DNA of 50,843 bases from Candidatus Cloacimonadota bacterium (GTDB taxonomy: Bacteria; Cloacimonadota; Cloacimonadia; Cloacimonadales; TCS61), in NCBI GenBank assembly GCA_021736135.1, contig JAIPGO010000017.1, forward strand, positions 1 to 50,843. The letters are read 5' to 3'. The notes under the pieces were generated by a model that saw nothing but the letters and a program-made list of their open reading frames with translations, did no database searches and was not told the DNA's origin. This document shows, one piece after another, positions 1 through 7,506 of the stretch. Within the stretch, counting starts at the first letter, position 1, and each line of letters opens with the position of its first letter. The position numbers were made by a program, and so were the translations under genes.

Positions 1-1
1 A

Positions 2-55
2 AGAGATATTTCAATGAGAGAAATATATGGATTGGAGAAACATTTAAGCGAATAG
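2..55 (+). CDS. possible 3' end of an upstream gene (partial)
   Basis: An open frame runs in from the left edge and stops at TAG 53-55. It reads as 17 hydrophilic residues ending in GLEKHLSE, a plausible protein C-terminus. It is too short to identify. The large hairpin begins 10 bases after the stop, which would suit a gene end. The real upstream gene is outside the window, so this is only a possibility. Confidence 0.2.
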   Translation, partial: RDISMREIYGLEKHLSE

Positions 56-64
56 TAATCTTTT

Positions 65-119
65 TCGGTACCGCTTGTCCGGACTGTCGGTACCCTCCAC
101 CCCGGACAAGCGGTACCGA
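65..119. repeat. 18-bp perfect inverted repeat with structured loop
   Basis: Bases 65-82 are perfectly complementary to 102-119, with a 19-nt loop between them. Each arm holds the palindrome CGGTACCG (66-73 and 111-118). The left arm runs into a second palindrome, GTCCGGAC (77-84). The loop carries a third CGGTACC (88-94). There is no T-run after the right arm, so it is not a classical intrinsic terminator. It could be a REP-like element, a recombination or protein-binding site, or a stabilising mRNA hairpin. It lies between a possible gene end and the phosphoribosyltransferase gene. Confidence 0.75.
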
Positions 120-204
120 TTCACAAGAATATACATTTTAATTACTTTATAATCTTTTTTAATTTTATCCTCTAATTCCTTATAATTTAGAAAAAAACGG
201 ACTA

Positions 205-708
205 ATGATCGAATGGGGCAGAGTACTTTGTCGTTATCATGATCCGGGACTTGGCAAACTGGTTGCCGAAGGCAAATATAAACATAGCAGATTTGGCGAT
301 CAACTCGTGGTAGAAAGTGTGGAACTCATTACGCAAAGGTGGTTTGCGGAATATGATCAGCCTCTGGATTGGGTTACCTGCATTCCTTCCAACAAACATC
401 CCGAACTCGTTCCTGATTTTGCCCAAAGACTGGCAGACGCACTGCATCTGCCTTTTGCTGCTGCCGTAAAATCTACAGGACTTAAAAAACACGACCAGAA
501 AACGATGAATAACAATCTATTAAAATTATTGAACCTGGATGGCGAATACGAGATTGACAGGAATCTGATGCGCAAAGGTAATGTTCTTCTAGTGGATGAT
601 ATGGTGGAAAGCGGCTGGACCTTGAACCTGGCAGGCATATTATTAAAAGCCGGCGGACTGGAAGGAAAGGTTTATCCTTTTGCGCTGGCAAATACGCGGG
701 AGCTGTAA
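205..708 (+). CDS. phosphoribosyltransferase-fold protein (ComF / RecQ-C-terminal-like)
   Basis: A 167-residue type I phosphoribosyltransferase-fold protein. The PRPP-binding loop VLLVDDMVESGWTL is at residues 127-140. Upstream blocks WVTCIPSNKHPELVPDF (56-72) and the NLDG motif (110-113) resemble, from memory, the PRTase domain fused to the C-terminus of some RecQ helicases. Here it stands alone: the frame is closed upstream by TAA 160-162, and the ATG at 205 has no convincing ribosome-binding site, so it may be a detached remnant of such a fusion or use a non-ATG start. It overlaps the DprA-like gene by one base (TAATG). The substrate is unknown; roles in uptake or processing of foreign DNA are inference. 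Confidence 0.7.
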   Translation: MIEWGRVLCRYHDPGLGKLVAEGKYKHSRFGDQLVVESVELITQRWFAEYDQPLDWVTCIPSNKHPELVPDFAQRLADALHLPFAAAVKSTGLKKHDQKTMNNNLLKLLNLDGEYEIDRNLMRKGNVLLVDDMVESGWTLNLAGILLKAGGLEGKVYPFALANTREL

Positions 709-1709
709 TGGACGAAAATAAAAATGTGATTATCCTGTTAAATACAGGCAAAGATGATGGAACCGTGAAACTTACTAACCAGCAGAATTATTACTTAAAT
801 AAAGCGCTGCAAAAGGCGGGACTTTTCCATATTGATCTCTATGAAGAAAACGTCCTTTCTGAACTTGATCTAAACGGTCTGCGCAATGCCCCGGCAGTTA
901 AGACGAAGATACGCTCTTTAATTTCACAAAGAGCGGATATTGCCTGGAAAATGGAACAATGGGAACAATCCGGCATTTACATCCTGACGCTGCTTGATGA
1001 AAATTATCCGCAAAATCTGCTGAATAAGCTGGCAGATAAAGCGCCCGCGGTTATCTATGGTCTGGGCAATAAACAGAATCTTACCGATGCCGGCATTGCT
1101 ATAGTTGGTTCACGTGATATTGACGATGAGATAGTGGAAAAAACGCAGCAGATAGCCCGGCAGTTAGTGGAAAATGGCGCGAATATCATCTCCGGAGGCG
1201 CGCAGGGTGTTGACCTTACGGCTATGCAGGCAGCTCTGGAACATGGCGGAAACGTTATCGGGTTTCTGAAACAGACCTTCAGCTTCAAAAACCTGAGTCA
1301 GTCGGGCTGGAACAGATTTTTGGAAGATGGCAACCTGACCTTATTAACCGAAATAGCACCTGATGAAAAACAGGATCGCAAGATGATCATCGCCTCTGCT
1401 ATGAACCGTAATAAATACCTCTATGCCCTTGCCGAATACGGCATCATAATCGCTTCCGACGTTAAAGGAGGCACCTGGCAGGGCGCTGAAGAACAATTAC
1501 TAAAATTCGGCAATAATATCTTCGTAGTTGACCATGAGATGAACGATAAAAAGGGAAATAAAAAACTCATCACCGAACTCGGAGCCTTACCTCTGCCGGA
1601 TATCAACGAAAATCTCCTGGAATCAATGACTGATAATTATAATGCCTGGTTGAAAAATAAAGACAATAAAATTCACCGAGATACACAAATAGAAATCAGC
1701 TTCGATTGA
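708..1709 (+). CDS. DprA/Smf-like Rossmann-fold (SLOG superfamily) protein
   Basis: A 333-residue protein with a DprA/LOG-type nucleotide-binding fold. Residues about 125-185 carry IAIVGSRD, then IISGGAQGVDLTAMQAAL, the hallmark GGAxGxD phosphate-contacting loop of DprA. A distal SDVKGGTWQGAEEQLL block (about 247-262) corresponds to the usual GxxxTA region. The N-terminal 100 residues include a helical ENYPQNLL-type lead-in like that of DprA. Translation is coupled to the phosphoribosyltransferase by a TAATG overlap, so the two products probably act together. DprA loads RecA on incoming single strands; SLOG relatives act as nucleotide sensors in conflict systems. Which applies here cannot be told. 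No competence genes lie nearby. Confidence 0.75.
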   Translation: MDENKNVIILLNTGKDDGTVKLTNQQNYYLNKALQKAGLFHIDLYEENVLSELDLNGLRNAPAVKTKIRSLISQRADIAWKMEQWEQSGIYILTLLDENYPQNLLNKLADKAPAVIYGLGNKQNLTDAGIAIVGSRDIDDEIVEKTQQIARQLVENGANIISGGAQGVDLTAMQAALEHGGNVIGFLKQTFSFKNLSQSGWNRFLEDGNLTLLTEIAPDEKQDRKMIIASAMNRNKYLYALAEYGIIIASDVKGGTWQGAEEQLLKFGNNIFVVDHEMNDKKGNKKLITELGALPLPDINENLLESMTDNYNAWLKNKDNKIHRDTQIEISFD

Positions 1710-1751
1710 ACCATTATTCAGTATAAAATAAATAATTTGCTGTAATCAAGC

Positions 1752-1799
1752 AAATCAAGGCACAATCTAACATAATTCTGTTAGATTGTGCCTTGATTT
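1752..1799. terminator. 21-bp perfect hairpin after the DprA-like gene
   Basis: Bases 1752-1772 pair perfectly with 1779-1799 around the 6-nt loop TAATTC. The stem is A-rich on the left foot and T-rich on the right foot (AAATC...GATTT), so it may terminate transcription in either direction, although no long T-run follows. It sits 42 bases after the stop of the preceding gene. It could instead be a structured repeat unit. Confidence 0.5.
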
Positions 1800-2147
1800 C
1801 GCTGTTTAAAAAACCGGTAATTAGATAATCTTCTGTAATTATTTAATAATTAAGGTGATTACATCATTTCCTTCCGCTCAGCTATCGGGAAGTTTCAGGT
1901 TTGAGAAAAGTTACAGGCATGGTAGGTAAGTGATAATTAATATTGGTTAATTGATAATTTTAAGTTTTTTGGGGATTCTACTTGACTAACTAAATATTAA
2001 ATGAAGAAAAGTAATCTGGGTAACCAGGAGATAAAAATGATACTGGCTGCTCAATAGTTCATTATGGTAGCGATTTTACAAGACGTTTGTCGGCGTACAA
2101 AAGTCAAAATCAGATATATTAAAATAAAGAAAATAAAGAGGTTGAAA
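1800..2147. other. leader region of the LKR-citrate lyase-aconitase operon
   Basis: This is an AT-rich gene-free stretch ahead of the operon. No known riboswitch core (lysine or other) was recognised by eye. A short reading frame, ATG 2037 to TAG 2057 (MILAAQ), has a good Shine-Dalgarno AGGAG at 2026-2030 and could be a leader peptide or chance. The open frame of the next gene extends upstream to 2064, but the added residues are basic and unlike the family, so that extension is not coding. No confident promoter was found. Confidence 0.35.
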
Positions 2148-3440
2148 ATGAAGTGTCTGGGAATAATCAAGGAGACAAAAAACATCTGGGAACGCAGGGT
2201 GCCATTGAATCCGGCAGCAGTGAAGAAATTAACTGACAATGGTTACCGGGTGCGGGTGCAGCCTTCGTCAAACCGGATTTATACGGATGCCGAGTTTCTG
2301 GCGGCAGGTGCGGAGCTGGACAGTGATCTGAGCGCATGTGATCTGATCATGGGCGTTAAGGAGATACCGATCAAGAGCATAATTGCCGGCAAGCCACATC
2401 TTTTCTTTTCGCATACGATCAAGGGTCAGGATTACAATATGCCGCTTCTGCAGTATTTTTTAGATACGAGAAGCACCTTGCTGGATTACGAAAAGATAGT
2501 CGATGAAGAGGGAAGAAGGCTGGTGTTTTTTGGCAAGTTTGCTGGAAATGCGGGTATGGTTGATGCTTTGTGGGCAGCGGGACAGCGTTACTGGCTGGAA
2601 TACGGGATCAAAACACCGTTTTTGAAAATCAAACAGAGTTACCAGTATGACTCTCTACCTCAATGTCTGGAAGAATTAAAGGAAATAGGCAGGGAAATAG
2701 CGGAAAACGGATTACCGTCAGAGATATGCCCTTTTAATATCTGTCTTTTGGGATATGGTCACGTCTCGCAGGGATGTCAGGAAATACTGGCAGCATTTCC
2801 GGTTGAGCAGGTGGAACCGGAGGAATTGGCGGGACTGGAAGATAAACATGTGAATAACAAAATGTATATGGCAATATTCAGAGAAGAACATTTAGTGGAA
2901 CGCAGAGACGGCGGAGAATTCAACTTAGAGGATTATTTTGCGCATGGGGACGAGTATAAATCGAAGATGGAGGAATTTTTACCATATTGCACGATGTATA
3001 TGAGCGGAATCTACTGGGCGCCTGGTTACCCGATATTTTTGAAGAACCGGGAATTGCGCAAATTAGCGGGAGATATGCCGAAACTAATCATGATCGGCGA
3101 TATTACCTGTGATATAGACGGTTCCGTGGAAGCAACGCATAAGGTGACAATGCCCGATAATCCGGTATTCATTTATGATCCGGCAACAGATAAGATCACG
3201 GATGGATTTAAGGGAGCCGGATTTGCCGTATGCGCTATAGATAACCTGCCCTGTGAGTTTTCGCGGGAAGCCTCCGATTTTTTCAGTTCTGCCTTGATGC
3301 CATTCGTGGAAGCGATGCTGAATACTGATTATGCCAAATCCTTGACAACCTGCGGTTTACCGGCAGAGATGAAAAGTGCCTGCATTGTGCATCTGGGAGA
3401 ACTGGCAGCAGAATATCAATACTTAAAAAAATATTTATAA
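2148..3440 (+). CDS. lysine-2-oxoglutarate reductase (saccharopine dehydrogenase, L-lysine-forming type)
   Basis: A 430-residue protein of the AlaDH/PNT fold. It matches, from memory of the human AASS protein, the N-terminal lysine-ketoglutarate reductase half along its length: WERRVPL (14-20), FFSHTIKGQ near 86-94, LLDYEKIVDEEG (111-122), FFGKFAGNAGM (127-137), the nucleotide-binding LGYGHVSQG (201-209), GIYWAPGYP and a late GAGFAVCAIDNLPCEF. The reaction is lysine + 2-oxoglutarate + NAD(P)H to saccharopine, reversible. The saccharopine-cleaving half of AASS is absent. The start at 2148 follows GAGG at 2139-2142 and begins MKCLGIIKE as in the family. It is first in the operon, 20 bases before citDE, so its chemistry should connect with the aconitase/IDH/lyase genes behind it. 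Alanine dehydrogenase is a less likely reading. Confidence 0.85.
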   Translation: MKCLGIIKETKNIWERRVPLNPAAVKKLTDNGYRVRVQPSSNRIYTDAEFLAAGAELDSDLSACDLIMGVKEIPIKSIIAGKPHLFFSHTIKGQDYNMPLLQYFLDTRSTLLDYEKIVDEEGRRLVFFGKFAGNAGMVDALWAAGQRYWLEYGIKTPFLKIKQSYQYDSLPQCLEELKEIGREIAENGLPSEICPFNICLLGYGHVSQGCQEILAAFPVEQVEPEELAGLEDKHVNNKMYMAIFREEHLVERRDGGEFNLEDYFAHGDEYKSKMEEFLPYCTMYMSGIYWAPGYPIFLKNRELRKLAGDMPKLIMIGDITCDIDGSVEATHKVTMPDNPVFIYDPATDKITDGFKGAGFAVCAIDNLPCEFSREASDFFSSALMPFVEAMLNTDYAKSLTTCGLPAEMKSACIVHLGELAAEYQYLKKYL

Positions 3441-3460
3441 GAGATATAAGGAGGTAAGTT

Positions 3461-4684
3461 GTGGGAAAGATAGCAACTGCCGGTAATGACGGCGCTGACG
3501 TACGCAGCGACTGTCAGGTGACTCTGGAGTTAACATCCTCCGGAGGGATAGAGATTGATTTGACAAGCAAAGTGGAAGCACTTTATGGAGCAGCAATACG
3601 GAAGGAATGTGAAGAAATACTGTCATATTTCGGGATATGTAATTGCCATCTGGTGATGAAAGACAGTGGCGCATTATCTTACGTAATTCAGGCGCGTCTG
3701 GAAGCGGCTATCAAGCAGGTAATTGATACTGATAAGAATTATCTGCCGCCGATGCTGGACACTAACAATTATATAACGGAAAAGGAACGTTACCGTCGCA
3801 GCCGGTTATATTTACCCGGCAATACGCCGAAACTGGCGATCAATGCGGGATTACATTCACCGGACGGAATAATACTCGATCTGGAAGATTCGGTAGCTCC
3901 GGCAAAGAAATATGAGACGCGGTTTCTGGTACGCAATACCCTGCGGGCAGTGGATTTTTATGGTGCAGAACGTATGGTGCGCATTAACCAGATACCGAAA
4001 GGACTGGAAGATCTGGAATATGTCATTCCGCATAATGTACACGTGCTCCTGGTTCCAAAATGTGAAGATGCCGAGCAGATCGAGGTATTGGAAGAAGTAA
4101 TCGGTGAATTGAAGGAAAAGTATCACGTGAAACATGACATCTGGCTGATGCCGATCATTGAAAGTGCGCTGGGTGTAATCAATGCCTATTCTATTGCCAA
4201 AAGTTCACCATACATCGTAGCGCTGGCGATAGGGCTGGAAGATTATACTGCCGATCTGGGAACGCAGCGGACGAATGAAGGCACGGAGACGTTTTTTGCC
4301 CGTTGCCAGCTTGTTAATGCCGCTAAAGCAGCAGGAATTCAGGCGATAGACAGTGTTTTCAGTGACGTTTCGGATATGGAAGCGCTGGCGGAAAACGTGA
4401 AAAGATCAAAACAACTGGGCTTTGACGGCATGGGCTGCATACACCCGCGTCAAATAGGTGTGATACATGAGAATTATGCTCCTGAAGAAGCAGAGATAGA
4501 AAGAGCGAAAATGATAGTGAATGCCTATATATTAGCAGAAGAACAGGGACTGGGCGTAGTGGCACTGGGCTCAAAGATGATTGATCCTCCGGTGGTAAAA
4601 CGGGCGCAGCGCACCATAGATATAGCCTTGAAAACAGGCAGAATAGACGCCAACTGGCGTGATAAATTTCTCAAGGAGGTCTAA
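3461..4684 (+). CDS. fused citrate lyase acyl carrier (CitD) - beta subunit (CitE)
   Basis: A 407-residue fusion. Residues 1-98 are CitD (gamma, acyl carrier): VRSDCQVTLEL places Ser16 where CitD carries its phosphoribosyl-dephospho-CoA arm, followed by the typical SKVEALYGAAIR and GALSYVIQARLEAA. Residues 111-407 are CitE: RSRLYLPGNTPKLA, GIILDLEDSVAP, IWLMPIIESALGV, LGLDGMGC-like FDGMGCIHPRQI. CitE cleaves the (3S)-citryl thioester to oxaloacetate and acetyl carrier. In known operons citD and citE are separate; here carrier and lyase are one chain. The GTG start at 3461 has GGAGG at 3450-3454. citF follows 3 bases later. No citC, citX or citG needed for prosthetic-group attachment is in the window. 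In this operon the true substrate may be homocitrate. Confidence 0.85.
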   Translation: MGKIATAGNDGADVRSDCQVTLELTSSGGIEIDLTSKVEALYGAAIRKECEEILSYFGICNCHLVMKDSGALSYVIQARLEAAIKQVIDTDKNYLPPMLDTNNYITEKERYRRSRLYLPGNTPKLAINAGLHSPDGIILDLEDSVAPAKKYETRFLVRNTLRAVDFYGAERMVRINQIPKGLEDLEYVIPHNVHVLLVPKCEDAEQIEVLEEVIGELKEKYHVKHDIWLMPIIESALGVINAYSIAKSSPYIVALAIGLEDYTADLGTQRTNEGTETFFARCQLVNAAKAAGIQAIDSVFSDVSDMEALAENVKRSKQLGFDGMGCIHPRQIGVIHENYAPEEAEIERAKMIVNAYILAEEQGLGVVALGSKMIDPPVVKRAQRTIDIALKTGRIDANWRDKFLKEV

Positions 4685-4687
4685 GAA

Positions 4688-6247
4688 ATGGCAGCAGAAT
4701 TAGTAAAGAATTTTGTAGGACGCCTGGTGCCCACAGAGGTAAACGGCAAAAAAGAAGTGCCATATCTGGGCAACGGTAAATACAGACCGGAAGGTCATCG
4801 TTATGGACCTCCAATTGTATGTGGAGAAGACTATCCCGCAGACGGCAATAAAGTGGTACCGAGCCTGAAAGAAGCATTACAGGCAGCGGGTTTACGTGAC
4901 GGTATGGTGGTAAGTACGCATCATCATCTGCGTAACGGTGATCTGGTGGCAAATGAGATATTCCGCATTGCCAGTGAAATGGGCATCAAAGACTTGGTGT
5001 GGTTCCCGTCGGCATCATTTCCCTGTCATGCAGAGATCATTAAATATATGGAAGACGGCACGGTACATCACATCGAAGGCAGCATGAACGGACCTTTAGG
5101 CAAGTATTGCTCGGAAGGCAATATGCGCGGGACGGCAATATTACGTTCGCATGGCGGACGTTACCAGGCAATTGAAGACGGAGAAGTGATAATTGACATA
5201 GCCGTTATAGCTGCCCCGACCTCGGATCCGTTTGGCAACTGTAATGGCGTTAATGGACCCTCCGCCTGCGGGGGACTGGGATTTGCTTTGCCGGATTCGC
5301 TATATGCCCATAAATCCATCGTGGTAACCGATAACCTTGTACCCTTTCCCTGCATCCCGATGCAGTTACTGGGTAATTATATTGATTATGTGGTAGTAGT
5401 GGATAAGATTGGCGTACCGGAAGAAATAGTCTCCGGCACGCTGCAGATCACGAAGAGCCCGGACAGGCTTCTTCTGGCAGAACTGACGGCGCATTTTTGC
5501 GATGCTGCGGGATTGATCTATGACGGATTCTGTTTCCAGGCGGGAGCAGGCGGCACCTCACTGGCGATCAGCAATTTCTTCCATCAGTTATTGAAGAAAA
5601 GGGGCTGGAAAGCACGCTGGGCAATCGGCGGCAGCACGGAATACAGCGTAAAAATGCTGGCAGAAGGACAACTGGAATATCTGCTGGACGGACAGACCTT
5701 TGATCTGAGCGCTATCAAATCAATGCGTGATAATATCAATCATCCCGATATCTCGGTATTCCATATTTATGATTACCATTCCAAAGGATTTAACAGCACG
5801 ATGATAGACGTAATGGTGCTGGGAGCCACGGAAGTGGATGTGAATTTCAACGGCAACGTGGTATCTCATTCCGATGGTTACCTGCTGCATGGTATTGGCG
5901 GCTGGCAGAACTGTCTTTTCTCCAAATGCACGATTTTGCCAATACCCTTATTCCGCAACCGGATGCCTGTGATCCTGGATGAAGTAACCACATTAGTGGG
6001 ACCAGGCAGCATGGTTGACGTGATCGTAACGGAGCGTGGAATTGCCATAAATCCGCTGCGTAAGGATCTGATTGAAAAGACGAAGAATTCGGGATTACCT
6101 TTTAAGACAATATTGCAGTTGCAGGCGGAAGCGGAAGCCATCTGCGGTAAACCGGCAAAGCCGGAACTTGATGAAGACATAGTCGCCGTGATCAAATGGG
6201 TTGACGGCACTTTGATAGATAGCGTTAGAAAAGTGAAAACAAAATAA
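4688..6247 (+). CDS. citF: citrate lyase alpha subunit (citrate/acetyl-carrier transferase)
   Basis: A 519-residue CitF. N-terminal half: VSTHHHLRNGD and GSMNGPLGKYCSEG. C-terminal half: GAGGTSLAISNFFHQL, GGSTEYSVKML, NGNVVSHSDGYLLHGIGG and VIVTERGIAINPLRKDL, all as in classical CitF. It exchanges citrate for acetate on the CitD thioester, giving the citryl carrier that CitE splits. The start has AAGGAGGT at 4674-4681, inside the end of citDE, indicating translational coupling. Together with the fusion upstream it makes a complete alpha-beta-gamma enzyme. Family membership is firm; whether it acts on citrate or homocitrate is open. Confidence 0.88.
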   Translation: MAAELVKNFVGRLVPTEVNGKKEVPYLGNGKYRPEGHRYGPPIVCGEDYPADGNKVVPSLKEALQAAGLRDGMVVSTHHHLRNGDLVANEIFRIASEMGIKDLVWFPSASFPCHAEIIKYMEDGTVHHIEGSMNGPLGKYCSEGNMRGTAILRSHGGRYQAIEDGEVIIDIAVIAAPTSDPFGNCNGVNGPSACGGLGFALPDSLYAHKSIVVTDNLVPFPCIPMQLLGNYIDYVVVVDKIGVPEEIVSGTLQITKSPDRLLLAELTAHFCDAAGLIYDGFCFQAGAGGTSLAISNFFHQLLKKRGWKARWAIGGSTEYSVKMLAEGQLEYLLDGQTFDLSAIKSMRDNINHPDISVFHIYDYHSKGFNSTMIDVMVLGATEVDVNFNGNVVSHSDGYLLHGIGGWQNCLFSKCTILPIPLFRNRMPVILDEVTTLVGPGSMVDVIVTERGIAINPLRKDLIEKTKNSGLPFKTILQLQAEAEAICGKPAKPELDEDIVAVIKWVDGTLIDSVRKVKTK

Positions 6248-6263
6248 AAACCTGGAGGAAACA

Positions 6264-7451
6264 ATGGCGAAAAGAACCGTTGTAACGATGCCGGGAGACG
6301 GCATTGGCAAAACCGTATTACCAGAAGCGATCCGCGTTCTGGAAGCAGTAGGATTTGAAGCAGATTACGTACATGCCGATATCGGCTGGGAATTCTGGTG
6401 TAAAGAAGGAAATCCTCTTCCACAGAGGACTTTAGACCTTTTGGAAAAGCATGGGATCAGTCTTTTTGGAGCAATCACTTCCAAGCCGAAATCGGAAGCA
6501 ATGAAGGAACTGAGTCCTGAACTTCAGGATAAAGGTTATGTTTATTATAGTCCCATCGTGGGCTTGCGTCAGCATTTCACGCTGGACATCTGTCAGCGTC
6601 CCTGCATCACATTTCAGGGCAACCCCTTGAATTTTATCCGTCATGGAGCAGGAGACAGTATTGAAGAGCCTATCGTAGATGTGGTAATATTCCGTCAGAA
6701 TACGGAAGGTCTTTATGGTGGCGTGGAATGGACGAATCCACCGCAACAGGTTTATGATGCATTAATGACGCATAAGAAGTTCGTAGATAACTTCGGCTGG
6801 GCTGCTAAAGAAGATCTGGCGATCAGTACGCGCATATTTACCCGCAAATACTCTGAACGCATCTGCCGTGCGGGTTTTGAATATGCTAAAAAGTTCGGAT
6901 ATAAGAGAGTAACGCTTTGTGAGAAACCAAACGTGATCAGAGAAACATCGGGAATGATGCTGGCGATCTGTCGCGAACTGAGTAAGGAATTTCCGGAAAT
7001 CAGGTTTGATTATACCAATATTGATGCGCAGATGATGTGGCTGACCAAGGACCCGGAGAATTATGGAGTGATCATTTCCGGTAATATGTTCGGCGACATA
7101 GTCTCTGACGGTTTTGCCGGATTAACGGGTGGACTCGGCTTTGCCTGCAGCGCTAATATCGGTAAGAATGTGGCAATATTTGAACCGACGCATGGTTCGG
7201 CACCCAAGTATGCCGATTATGAAGTATCAATCGTAAGTCCGATTGCCATGATCCTTTCCGCCTGCATGATGCTGGACCACATTGGTGAGACGGCAAAAGC
7301 AGCGCAAATCCGCAAAGCAGTAGCAAAAGTGGTATTAGAGGGCAAAGTGCGCACTTATGATATGCTCAAAATGAGAGGCGCACCTGAAGCAGTGGAAAAC
7401 GGTGCAGCCAGTACGCAGCAGATGACGGATGCCATCATAGCCGCTTTATAA
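6264..7451 (+). CDS. NAD-dependent isocitrate/homoisocitrate dehydrogenase family, homoisocitrate-type helix
   Basis: A 395-residue beta-decarboxylating dehydrogenase. Features are MPGDGIG (9-15), FRQNTEGLYGGVEW, the DPENYGVIISGNMFGDIVSDG metal/substrate block and FEPTHGSAPKYA (cofactor loop). The specificity helix reads S96-P-I-V-G-L-R102. Bacterial isocitrate dehydrogenases usually have S-L-N-V-x-L-R. From memory, fungal Lys12 homoisocitrate dehydrogenase and methanogen AksF/LeuB-type enzymes have S-P-I-V/I-x-L-R. The usual Asn that contacts substrate and nicotinamide is therefore Ile98. It would interconvert 2-oxoadipate + CO2 with homoisocitrate, or 2-oxoglutarate + CO2 with isocitrate. 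GGAGG at 6253-6257 sets the start; the gap to citF is 16 bases. Confidence 0.8.
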   Translation: MAKRTVVTMPGDGIGKTVLPEAIRVLEAVGFEADYVHADIGWEFWCKEGNPLPQRTLDLLEKHGISLFGAITSKPKSEAMKELSPELQDKGYVYYSPIVGLRQHFTLDICQRPCITFQGNPLNFIRHGAGDSIEEPIVDVVIFRQNTEGLYGGVEWTNPPQQVYDALMTHKKFVDNFGWAAKEDLAISTRIFTRKYSERICRAGFEYAKKFGYKRVTLCEKPNVIRETSGMMLAICRELSKEFPEIRFDYTNIDAQMMWLTKDPENYGVIISGNMFGDIVSDGFAGLTGGLGFACSANIGKNVAIFEPTHGSAPKYADYEVSIVSPIAMILSACMMLDHIGETAKAAQIRKAVAKVVLEGKVRTYDMLKMRGAPEAVENGAASTQQMTDAIIAAL

Positions 7452-7464
7452 TAAAATATAACCG

Positions 7465-7488
7465 GAGCCTGGTCATTAGATCAGGCTC
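7465..7488 (+). terminator. intra-operon hairpin (attenuator or weak terminator)
   Basis: GAGCCTGGTC (7465-7474) pairs with GATCAGGCTC (7479-7488) around the loop ATTA: ten pairs, one of them G-U. A short TATTTA follows. It lies in the only sizeable gap (55 bases) of the operon, between the dehydrogenase and the HD gene. It may lower expression of the distal genes or protect the 3' end of the upstream message. Confidence 0.45.
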
Positions 7489-7506
7489 TATTTACAGGGA
7501 GAAATA

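Noticed and set aside
1800-2147. Lysine riboswitch ahead of the LKR operon
   Set aside because: No recognisable lysine-aptamer core or multi-stem arrangement could be drawn by eye.
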